NCBI GenBank assembly: GCA_937900045.1
Contig: CALCEB010000204.1
Span: forward strand, 1-20,506
Direction: 5' to 3'
DNA: 20,506 nucleotides
Source: an uncultured Acidobacteriota bacterium
GTDB taxonomy: Bacteria; Acidobacteriota; Terriglobia; UBA7540
Shown here: one piece after another, positions 7,110 through 15,600 of the stretch
How positions within the stretch are numbered: position 1 is the first letter of the stretch
How the letters are laid out: each line of letters begins with the position of its first letter
The notes under the pieces: generated by a model
What the model saw: only the letters and a program-made list of their open reading frames with translations
Told to the model about the DNA's origin: nothing
Database searches by the model: none
Position numbers and translations under genes: made by a program

Positions 7110-10100
7110 CATTCGCAAAATCCTGATCATCGGTTCCGGGCCCATTATCATTGGCCAGGCGTGCGAGTTTGATTATTCCGGTTCGCAGGCGTGCAAAGCT
7201 TTGCGCGCCGAAGGTTACAAAGTGGTGCTGGTGAATTCGAACCCGGCCACCATCATGACCGATCCCGAATTTGCCGACCGCACCTACGTGGAGCCGCTCA
7301 CCGTGGAGTATCTCGACGCGATCTTGGAGCGCGAAAAGCCCGATGCCATTCTGCCGACCGTGGGCGGACAGACGGCGTTGAACCTGGCCGTGGAGCTTGC
7401 GGAAAAGGGCATTCTTGAAAAACACAACGTGCGGCTGATTGGCGCATCGCTTGAAGCCATCAAGATGGCGGAGGACCGCCTCTGGTTCAAAGATTTGATG
7501 GCGAAGATCGGCCTCGACGTGCCGCGCAGCCAGTTGGTGAACAATCTTCAGTCGGCATTGCAAGCCGCCGATCAGATCGGCTTCCCCATCATCATTCGCC
7601 CCTCGTTTACATTGGGCGGGTCAGGCTCCGGCATTGCTTACAATCGCGAGGAATTTGAGGAGATCGTTTGCACCGGGATTGAGATCAGCCCCATTCACGA
7701 AGTGCTGGTGGAGGAATCCGTCCTGGGCTGGAAGGAATTCGAGCTGGAAGTGATGCGCGATCACGCCGACAATGCCGTGGTGATCTGCTCCATTGAAAAC
7801 TTCGATCCGATGGGCGTCCACACCGGCGACTCCATCACTGTGGCGCCCATACAGACGCTGACCGACAAGGAATATCAGATCATGCGCGACGCCGCGTTCG
7901 CCGTGATCCGCGCCGTGGGTGTCGAGACCGGCGGCTCCAACATTCAATTCGCCGTCGATCCGGCCACCGGCCGCATGGTGGTGATTGAAATGAACCCGCG
8001 CGTTTCTCGCAGCTCGGCTCTCGCTTCCAAGGCTACAGGATTCCCTATCGCCAAGATTGCCGCGCGACTGGCCGTGGGCTACCGCCTGGACGAAATTCCC
8101 AATGACATTACCAAGAAAACGCCATCGTGCTTTGAGCCGGTGATTGATTACGTGGTCGTGAAGATCCCTAAATGGGCGCAGGAGAAATTTCCCGATGCGG
8201 ACCACACGCTCGGCACGCAGATGAAGTCGGTGGGCGAGGTGATGGCCATCGGCCGCACGTTCAAGCAGGCGCTGCTCAAGGGCATCCGCTCGCTCGAGAC
8301 CGGCCGCAAAAATCCAACTCCTCCCAAAGACCCCGAACAGCTCAAGCGCCGCTTGGCAACACCACATCCCGAGCGCCTTTGGGACATCTTCTTCGCATTG
8401 AGCTCGGGGCAAAGCCTGGAGCAGGTGGCCGAAGTCACCAAGATCGATCCGTGGTTTCTGGACCAGATCCAGCAAATCCTGGAGATGAAGGAAGAATTGC
8501 GGCGTTTCCAAATTGAGGATGCGCCTGCGCCGGTTCTGACCGCGGCCAAGCGCATGGGATTTTCAGACATCGAACTGGCGGAGTTGTGGGCAACCACGGC
8601 GGACCGGGTTCGCGGCCGCCGGCTGGAGTTGAGTGTCCGCCCGGTTTTCAAGCGCGTCGATACGTGCGCTGCTGAGTTCGAGTCTTTCACGCCCTATCTC
8701 TATTCGACCTACGAAAGCGAAGATGAAGCGGAACCCACCGCGCGCCGCAAGATCATGATCCTGGGCAGCGGACCCAACCGCATCGGCCAGGGGATTGAAT
8801 TCGATTATTGCTGCGTTCATGCTTCCTATGCTCTCAAAGAAGACGGATTTGAGACCATCATGGTGAACTGCAACCCGGAGACCGTCTCCACGGATTACGA
8901 CACCTCGGACCGGTTGTATTTTGAGCCGCTGACGTTTGAAGACGTCATGGCCATTGTCGAAGAGGAAAAGCCCGAGGGCGTCATCGTGCAGTTCGGAGGG
9001 CAGACGCCGCTCAATCTGGCGCGCCAATTGAAGCATGCGGGCGTGCCGATCATCGGAACATCGCCGGAATCGATCGAACTGGCTGAGGACCGCCGCCATT
9101 TCGGAGCGCTGCTCGCGCGGATGGGCATCGCCCAGCCGGAAAACGGCTCGGCCATGAATGTGGAAGAAGCGCTTTCCATTGCTCGTGAAATTGGTTATCC
9201 CGTGCTGGTGCGGCCTTCCTACGTGCTGGGCGGCCGGGCGATGGTGATCGCCTATGATGAAGCGACCCTGGCGGATTACGTTCGCCGCGCCGAGGAACTT
9301 CACCGCGCATTTCCCGTCCTGGTGGATCGCTTTCTCGAAAACGCCACCGAGGTGGACGTAGACGCTTTGTCGGACGGCAAAGACGTGGTGATTGCCGGCA
9401 TCATGAGCCACATTGAGGAAGCCGGTATCCACTCGGGAGACAGCTCCTGCGTATTGCCGGCAGTTCAGATTCCGGAGGGCCAGCTTCAAGTCCTCCGGGA
9501 GCAGACGGTGCGGCTGGCCCGCGAGCTGCGCGTGATTGGATTGATGAACGTGCAGTACGCCATCCAGAACGGCCAGGTGTACGTGCTGGAAGTGAACCCG
9601 CGCGCTTCGCGCACCGTGCCTTACGTGAGCAAAGCCACCGGCGTGCCGCTGGCGAAGATCGCGGCGCGGCTGATGGTGGGCGCGCCGCTTGCTTCGTTCG
9701 GGTTGCCCGGTGAACTCCGACTCAACTATTACTTTGTGAAGTCACCCGTGTTCCCTTTCCTGAAGCTGCCCGGGGCGGATTCGATCCTGGGGCCGGAGAT
9801 GAAGTCCACCGGTGAAGTAATGGGTTCGGCGGACAGCTTCGGCATGGCCTTTGCAAAGGCCCAGCTTGCGGCCGGGCAGAAGTTGCCATCGTCAGGATGC
9901 GTCTTCGTTTCCGTGAACGATCATGACAAGGCTTATGTCCTCGACATGGCGCGGGACCTCGTCCGGCTGGGATTCAAGATCATTGCCACCCGCGGCACGG
10001 CGTCGCATCTTCGTGCCGGAGGCGTCGCCGTCGATCAGGTTTACAAAGTCAACGAGGGCCGCCCCAACATCGTGGACTCCATCAAAAGCGGGAAAATCGA

Positions 10101-10341
10101 TTTAATCATTAACAGCCCGCTGGGGCTGGCCTCGCGCTTTGATGAGAGAGCCATTCGCCGCGCCGCGATCCAACGCGGATTGCCGTGCATCACCACGCTT
10201 GCCGCGGCCGCAGCGGCCGTGAACGGAATCCGGGCCCGGAAAGAAAAGGGCGTGAGCGTGATGAGCCTGCAGGAGCTCTATCAGGAAGATCGTCTGAAGC
10301 TCGAATCGCAGGAAGCAAGGACAGTGACGAGTGGCAAGTGA
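7093..10341 (+). CDS. carB: Carbamoyl-phosphate synthase large subunit
   Basis: CarB makes carbamoyl phosphate from bicarbonate, two ATP and ammonia supplied by CarA. The 1082-residue protein has the duplicated synthetase plan. The first half begins IRKILIIGSGPIIIGQACEFDYSG, with ATP-grasp 1 around 128-330 (IIRPSFTLGGSGSG, EMNPRVSRSSALASKATG). An oligomerisation region follows. The second half begins IMILGSGPNRIGQGIEFDYC, with ATP-grasp 2 (VLVRPSYVLGGRAMVI, EVNPRASRTVPYVSKATG). The MGS-like allosteric domain occupies roughly the last 140 residues (GCVFVSVNDHDKAYVL, GFKIIATRGTA). Length and motifs are intact. The start overlaps the preceding small ORF by 17 nt and has little ribosome site of its own. 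The final residues (ARTVTSGK) are encoded within a 7-nt repeat array that runs over the stop codon. Confidence 0.97.
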   Translation: MPKRTDIRKILIIGSGPIIIGQACEFDYSGSQACKALRAEGYKVVLVNSNPATIMTDPEFADRTYVEPLTVEYLDAILEREKPDAILPTVGGQTALNLAVELAEKGILEKHNVRLIGASLEAIKMAEDRLWFKDLMAKIGLDVPRSQLVNNLQSALQAADQIGFPIIIRPSFTLGGSGSGIAYNREEFEEIVCTGIEISPIHEVLVEESVLGWKEFELEVMRDHADNAVVICSIENFDPMGVHTGDSITVAPIQTLTDKEYQIMRDAAFAVIRAVGVETGGSNIQFAVDPATGRMVVIEMNPRVSRSSALASKATGFPIAKIAARLAVGYRLDEIPNDITKKTPSCFEPVIDYVVVKIPKWAQEKFPDADHTLGTQMKSVGEVMAIGRTFKQALLKGIRSLETGRKNPTPPKDPEQLKRRLATPHPERLWDIFFALSSGQSLEQVAEVTKIDPWFLDQIQQILEMKEELRRFQIEDAPAPVLTAAKRMGFSDIELAELWATTADRVRGRRLELSVRPVFKRVDTCAAEFESFTPYLYSTYESEDEAEPTARRKIMILGSGPNRIGQGIEFDYCCVHASYALKEDGFETIMVNCNPETVSTDYDTSDRLYFEPLTFEDVMAIVEEEKPEGVIVQFGGQTPLNLARQLKHAGVPIIGTSPESIELAEDRRHFGALLARMGIAQPENGSAMNVEEALSIAREIGYPVLVRPSYVLGGRAMVIAYDEATLADYVRRAEELHRAFPVLVDRFLENATEVDVDALSDGKDVVIAGIMSHIEEAGIHSGDSSCVLPAVQIPEGQLQVLREQTVRLARELRVIGLMNVQYAIQNGQVYVLEVNPRASRTVPYVSKATGVPLAKIAARLMVGAPLASFGLPGELRLNYYFVKSPVFPFLKLPGADSILGPEMKSTGEVMGSADSFGMAFAKAQLAAGQKLPSSGCVFVSVNDHDKAYVLDMARDLVRLGFKIIATRGTASHLRAGGVAVDQVYKVNEGRPNIVDSIKSGKIDLIINSPLGLASRFDERAIRRAAIQRGLPCITTLAAAAAAVNGIRARKEKGVSVMSLQELYQEDRLKLESQEARTVTSGK

Positions 10342-10487
10342 ACAAAGGCAAGTGACGAGAGACAAGTCCCGACGCTGCAGGACTGTTTATCTAATACAAA
10401 CGCGGGAAGAGAGAGCTTACAGCTAATGTCATCCGACTTCGTGCGTTTGTATTAGGCGCTTATCTCTTATCTTTTATCTCTTGTTTC
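10317..10487. repeat. Facing heptamer arrays around a 13-bp inverted repeat
   Basis: From 10317 to 10372 the plus strand reads as consecutive 7-nt units close to GWGACAA (for example GTGACGA, GTGGCAA, GAGACAA). At 10460-10487 four units TTATCTC, TTATCTT, TTATCTC, TTGTTTC follow each other exactly. On the minus strand these are RAGATAA/GAAACAA, a related motif in the opposite direction. Between the arrays lies a perfect 13-bp inverted repeat, CTAATACAAACGC (10391-10403) and GCGTTTGTATTAG (10443-10455), 39 nt apart. The left array covers the carB stop codon (10339-10341). Function unknown. Confidence 0.75.
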
Positions 10488-10503
10488 TGCTTAATTGAGG
10501 CCT

Positions 10504-11418
10504 ATGAATCGAACTCAGACCATCAATCATCTCAAGGGAATTTACCCGGCGGTCGTCAGCCCGTTTGACAAGAACGGAAAACTCGATGAAGGGATGTTCC
10601 GCTCGAATCTTGAGCGCTACGCCGCGATGGGTCTGGGCGGAGTCGTAGTGTCCGGCTCAACCGGCGAAGCGCCCTACCTCGCGGAAAACGAGCGACTGCG
10701 GCTGGTGGAAGTAGCCCGGAACATCATAAAACCGCCGGAGCTGGTTATTGCCGGTACCGGCCTCGAGTCCACGGCAGCCACTCTTCAACTGAGCAACGAG
10801 GCAATTCAGCGCGGCGCTGACGCGCTGCTCCTCTTGCCGCCCGCCTATTACAAGCCGGTGATGCGTTCGGAGGTCTTGATCCGGCATTACCGCGCTCTGG
10901 CGGACAAACTCAGCCGACCTTTGATCATTTACTCGATTCCTCAGTTTTCAGGAATCAACATCGAGGCGGAAACCATCCATCATCTTTCCCGCCATCCGAA
11001 CATCATCGGCCTGAAAGAGAGCTCAGGTGACATGAAATTCCTCCGCTCCGTGCTTCGCATCGTCCCGGAAAACTTCCGCGTGCTTTGCGGCTCACCCAGC
11101 CGCTTGCTGGAGGCGCTCCGCGCAGGGGCTGCGGGTGGGGTGCTGGGCCCTGCGAATTTCGTGCCGGAGCTTTGCATTGGCATTTATGACGCCTTCGTGA
11201 AACGCCAGTACAAGCGGGCCGAAGAACTTCAGCGGAACCTGACGCCGCTGGTTCAACCCATCAGCGGAGCGTATGGAGTGCCCGGCATCAAGGCCGCATT
11301 GACCCTGATGGGCTATTCGGGCGGCTATCCGCGCCTGCCGCTTCAGGCCGTGAATGCGAAGGGCAAGCGCGAGATCCTCTCAGCACTGAATGCAGCCCGC
11401 GCCACGTTGGATGTCTAG
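10504..11418 (+). CDS. DapA-superfamily aldolase, 4-hydroxy-2-oxoglutarate aldolase-like
   Basis: This 304-residue TIM-barrel protein is a class I (Schiff-base) lyase of the DHDPS/NAL superfamily. Lys171 in IIGLKESSGD is the Schiff-base lysine, Tyr143 in YSIPQFSG the catalytic tyrosine, and GSTGE (51-55) the carboxylate-binding loop. True DapA has YNVPxRT after the tyrosine, and the arginine there binds aspartate semialdehyde. It is missing here. The segment from Tyr143 to GLKESSGD and the end (YGVPGIKAALTLMGYSGG, PRLPLQ) instead resemble, from memory, 4-hydroxy-2-oxoglutarate aldolase (HOGA1 type), which splits that compound to pyruvate and glyoxylate. The ATG at 10504 follows TTGAGG closely. 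A TTG at 10495 is possible but lacks a ribosome site. Its end converges with the response regulator, with 10 nt between. Confidence 0.85.
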   Translation: MNRTQTINHLKGIYPAVVSPFDKNGKLDEGMFRSNLERYAAMGLGGVVVSGSTGEAPYLAENERLRLVEVARNIIKPPELVIAGTGLESTAATLQLSNEAIQRGADALLLLPPAYYKPVMRSEVLIRHYRALADKLSRPLIIYSIPQFSGINIEAETIHHLSRHPNIIGLKESSGDMKFLRSVLRIVPENFRVLCGSPSRLLEALRAGAAGGVLGPANFVPELCIGIYDAFVKRQYKRAEELQRNLTPLVQPISGAYGVPGIKAALTLMGYSGGYPRLPLQAVNAKGKREILSALNAARATLDV

Positions 11419-11428
11419 CTCGGAAACT

Positions 11429-12580
11429 TCACGAGGTCTTTTGAATCTTAAGGTGGGAAAGAAGCTCTTTAAGATCAGATTCGGTGTTGCCCCCGAGAAC
11501 CGTCCGGGGGGGATCGGTGCTCGCCTGGTGTTCCTTGCGGATGCTCTCCCAGACGCTATCCGGAAGAGATAGAAATACCCGAATGACATCCGGATCAAAT
11601 TGCTTACCAGATTGACGCTCAATTTCTTGCTTCGCTTCGGCAAGGCTCCTCGCCTTGCGGTAGGGGCGATCAGAGGTGATCGCATCCAGCGCGTCCGCAA
11701 CGGCAAAGATTCTGGCGCCCAGCGGAATCTGTTTTCCGGCAAGCCGGCGCGGATAGCCACATCCGTCGAAGTGTTCCTGGTGGGAGAGAACAATCTCCGC
11801 GGCGGGCGCGAGAAAAGCGATACGGCTTACCAGGCGGTATCCGATTTCGACATGGGCTTGCATTACGGCGCGTTCCCCTTTGGTGAGGTCGTCATCCTTC
11901 AGCAGAATCCCATCGGGGATCCCGATTTTGCCGATATCATGAAGGTAAGCTCCCCGCGTGAGCTCGCGCAGCAGGTCTTTCGAGCAGCCCATCTCCTGGG
12001 CAATGCGAATGCAGTAGTGCGTGACACGGCTCGAGTGGCCGGCAGTGCCTGAATCCCGCAGATCGAGCGCCCCACCCAAAGCAGCCAGCGTTTCATCGTA
12101 GGTCGCTTCAATGCGGCGAAGGGCTTGCGCCAATTGCTGGGTGCGTTCCTCGACCATTTCCTCCAGCCGCTTCCGGTAATTTTCGAGCTCCAACTCCAAC
12201 CGCTTCTTCTCCAGGGCGCGGCGCACCCGGCGGGAGACCGATTGCAACTGGAAGGGCTTGGTAATGTAATCCGACGCGCCCTGCTTCATGGCTTCGATGC
12301 CAGTTTTGACGTCAGTCTCTCCGGTCACGACTAGGAAAGCCGCTTGGGAGTCGATTTCGCGGGCCCGGGCCACCAGCTCAAGTCCGGAGATTCCAGGCAT
12401 TCTGAGGTCGGAAATGATGACGTCAAACTTCTCAGTTTGAAGAAGGGACAGTGCGGCCTCGCCGCTCAAGCAAGCCTTGCAATCAAAGCCCTCCTGGGAA
12501 AATTTCTGGCAGAGAATATTGCAGACGGCTTCTTCGTCGTCCACCACCAGCATCCGGCCGGTAAACTTGGATTCTTCCAT
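11429..12580 (-). CDS. Response regulator with HD-GYP c-di-GMP phosphodiesterase domain
   Basis: The 383-residue protein joins a receiver domain to an HD-GYP domain, like RpfG. The receiver (about 8-125) has the acidic pair D14/D15, the phosphoacceptor D58 in ISDLRMPG, T86 and K108. A coiled coil covers about 122-160. The HD-GYP domain follows, with H182, HD at 214-215 in HDIGKIGIP, HQEHFDGCGYP (GYP at 275-277) and FAVADALDAITSDRPYR. Such proteins hydrolyse c-di-GMP, controlled by phosphorylation. I chose the ATG at 12580 because GGAGGG lies 4 nt upstream. The open frame continues to 12649 but would overlap the kinase gene and lacks a ribosome site. The gene starts 46 nt after the hybrid kinase stop, so the pair is probably one transcript and one signalling pathway. 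Confidence 0.92.
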   Translation of the reverse strand: MEESKFTGRMLVVDDEEAVCNILCQKFSQEGFDCKACLSGEAALSLLQTEKFDVIISDLRMPGISGLELVARAREIDSQAAFLVVTGETDVKTGIEAMKQGASDYITKPFQLQSVSRRVRRALEKKRLELELENYRKRLEEMVEERTQQLAQALRRIEATYDETLAALGGALDLRDSGTAGHSSRVTHYCIRIAQEMGCSKDLLRELTRGAYLHDIGKIGIPDGILLKDDDLTKGERAVMQAHVEIGYRLVSRIAFLAPAAEIVLSHQEHFDGCGYPRRLAGKQIPLGARIFAVADALDAITSDRPYRKARSLAEAKQEIERQSGKQFDPDVIRVFLSLPDSVWESIRKEHQASTDPPRTVLGGNTESDLKELLSHLKIQKTS

Positions 12581-12626
12581 CGATCCCTCCAACTTAAGGG
12601 TTGATTGAGCCACGGACCGCGCGAGG

Positions 12627-15600
12627 TTAACCCCGGGTGCGGACTCCAATCGCCGCTAACGCGGCGGCCAGCCGCTCGAGCGCGGTTTCGAGCTCCCGAT
12701 TTGTGCTTTCCGCGTCTTGCAAGTGGCCATCCCGGCCCATCTGTTCCAGGCGCAGCGCGCAGGAGGCCACGTCGTGGGCGCCAAAGTTTGCCGCCGCCCC
12801 TTTGAGGCTGTGAGCCGTCCGTTCCAAAGTCCTACCATCCCCATTGACGATGGCGGTCCGGATTTCCTTCAATTGCCGGGGGTAAAGTTCCAGGAACAGT
12901 CCCGCCACTTCGGCAAGCAACTCTTCATCACCGTCAAACAACGCCAGCATTTCTTGAAGTTCCACTTTTTCGTCCTCCGCTCTGCAAGCCGGATCTTCCG
13001 GGCTGTACTTGCTGATCGCGGCGCAAATGGCCGCGCTCAGCCTCTGCCTTTCAATCGGCTTGGTTACATATTCATCCATTCCCGCATCCAGACACCGTTC
13101 CCGGTCTCCGGTCATGGCGTGCGCCGTCATGGCAACAATGGGGATGTGTCCTCCGTTTTTATTTTCCCATTCACGGATGGCCGCAGTGGCTTCCAGTCCA
13201 TCCATGTGCGGCATTTGTACGTCCATCAGCACCAGATCAAATTGGCCTTTGAACACGGCTTCCACCGCTTCCCGGCCATTATTCACGACGGTGGGATGGT
13301 GACCCAACTTGAGAAGGTACCGAATGGCAAGAGTCTGGTTGACGGCATTGTCCTCCGCCAAGAGAATCCGTAATTTTCCATCTTGGGGGTCCGGTCCTTC
13401 CCGCTGACCAGCAGGCTCGACGCCTCTCGCCTCCGGCGGTGAAGGGCTCATCACGACCGGGCTACTGGCTTTTGCCTGCAAAACCAAACTGGATGATTGG
13501 AGAAGGGCTGCCTTCAGCTCCAGTTGTGAAACGGGCTTGGTCAAATAAGCAGCGAAACCAATATTCCGGCAACGTTCCGCGGCTGCTTCATGCCTGCTTG
13601 AGGTCAGGAGAACGATCTGGGTGTGGCCTGCGCCGGGGTCCCGCCGAATCAGCTCAGCCAGCTCAAACCCATCCATCTCGGGCATGTTGGCGTCCGTGAG
13701 CACCACATCAAACCCCTCGCCTTGCTTATTTTCCCTTTGCAGGGCTCTGAACGCGCGAGGCGCACTGGATTCCACCTGAACCTTGACTTCCCATTGCTTT
13801 AAAGTGTCTTCAAGAACCCTGCGGTTGGTAGCATTGTCGTCAACCACCAAAACCTTCAGATTCCGGAAGTCCATACACTCCCGGGAAGCAGTATCTGACA
13901 GCAGATCCTCGGCTCCCTTTTCTAACCGGACAGTAAAGTGAAAAGTGCTGCCCCTCCCCGGTTCGCTTTCGACCCAGATTTTGCCACCCATCATCTGAAC
14001 CAAGCGGGACGAGATGGTCAGGCCAAGCCCGGTTCCTCCATATTTTCTGGTGGTGGAGCTGTCCGCCTGCGAAAAGGCCTCAAAGATCAGTCGCTGCTTT
14101 TCCCGTGGGATCCCAATGCCTGTGTCACGGACCGAAAAATGGACCAGTACGGTCGAATCATCCTCTTCTTGGATGGCGGCCGTTGCGACAATCTCTCCCT
14201 GTTCTGTGAACTTCACGGCGTTCGCCAGAAGGTTGAGGAGGATTTGGCGGATTCGGACCGGGTCACCAATCACGGTGGGGGGAACTTCAGGCCGGACTTC
14301 GCCAATCAATTCCAATCCTTTCGAGTAGGCGCGGAAAGTCAACGTTTTCAGGGTCTCATTCAAATTCTCGCGCAAGTTGAATTCAACAGGGTCCAAATCA
14401 AGCTTTCCCGCTTCGATCTTAGAGAAGTCGAGAACGTCATTAATAACGGTCAAGAGGGAGTCGGCCGAGGATTTGACAAGGGATAGATATTCGCGCTGCT
14501 CCGCGTCGAGACTGGTTTGCAAAGCCAGCTCAGTCATGCCCAGAATGCCGTTCATCGGAGTGCGAATCTCGTGGCTCATATTGGCCAAGAATTCGCTCTT
14601 GGCGCGATTGGCCATCTCGGCAGCTTCTTTTGCTTTGAGGATATCACGCTCAGCTTTCTTCCTCGCCGTGATGTCGATCAGCGTTCCTTCCATCAGCCAC
14701 TCGCCGTTTTTTCCTTGGGTGAGACTTGCATTCTCGAGAACCCAAACCGGACTTCCGTCCACCTTGCGGAACTGGCTCTCATAATTTGCGACGGTCCGTT
14801 GCTTTTTCATAAGCTCCAGGAAAGCTTCCCGGTCAGTATCCGATTGATACATGCTGGTGACAGGTTGGCTCAGGATTTCCTCTCTGGAGCTAAAGCCAAA
14901 GATCCGAGCGCAAGCGTCATTCACATCCAGGATGCGGCCTTCCAAAGTCGTGCGATAGACCCCGGCGAGGTTCCGCTCAAAGAGCACCCGGTACCGCTCT
15001 TCGGAGGTTCGAAGAGCTTCTTCCGCGCTCTTCCGTTCCGTGACGTCCCGGAAGGCCGAGACTCGTCCCACATTCCTCCCCCACAACCGCAACGGTTCTG
15101 AATGCCGCTCGAAGATCCGGCCGTCCTTGAACTCGATCAGGTCATCCGCTTGGAGATCAGTCTGCTCCTCAAAGGGCTTAAACCGTGCAAGAACCACCTC
15201 CGGGTTCTTCAGTTCATCCTGAACGTACTTGCAGACGGTGTTCATTTCCCGTGTTGCCAGGACCGCATCCGGAATGCGCCACATTCCCACGAATTTCCGG
15301 TTATAGCTGACGATCCTCCCCTGAGAATCGACCACCAGAATTCCGTCCGCCGTGGATTCCAGCGTGGTACGGATGATCTGGGTTTGCTGTTGGACCCGGC
15401 GGCGGAGAATGGCCACCCAGGCAAAGCAAAACAATGAGATTAAGAAAACACAGGCCAGGATCCACAAAACATGCCGGAAGTTCCACCAAGGCGCACGGCT
15501 GAGGATGGTGACATCGGCCGGCGTCCTCAATACCAAAATGAATGAGACGGGACGATGATTTTCTTCGCTGTGGACAAGACAGATTCCCGTCACCCTCAGA

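Noticed and set aside
12581..12649. Upstream start for the HD-GYP regulator at 12649
   Set aside because: It would overlap the kinase stop codon and lacks a ribosome site; GGAGGG four bases before 12580 decides the start.
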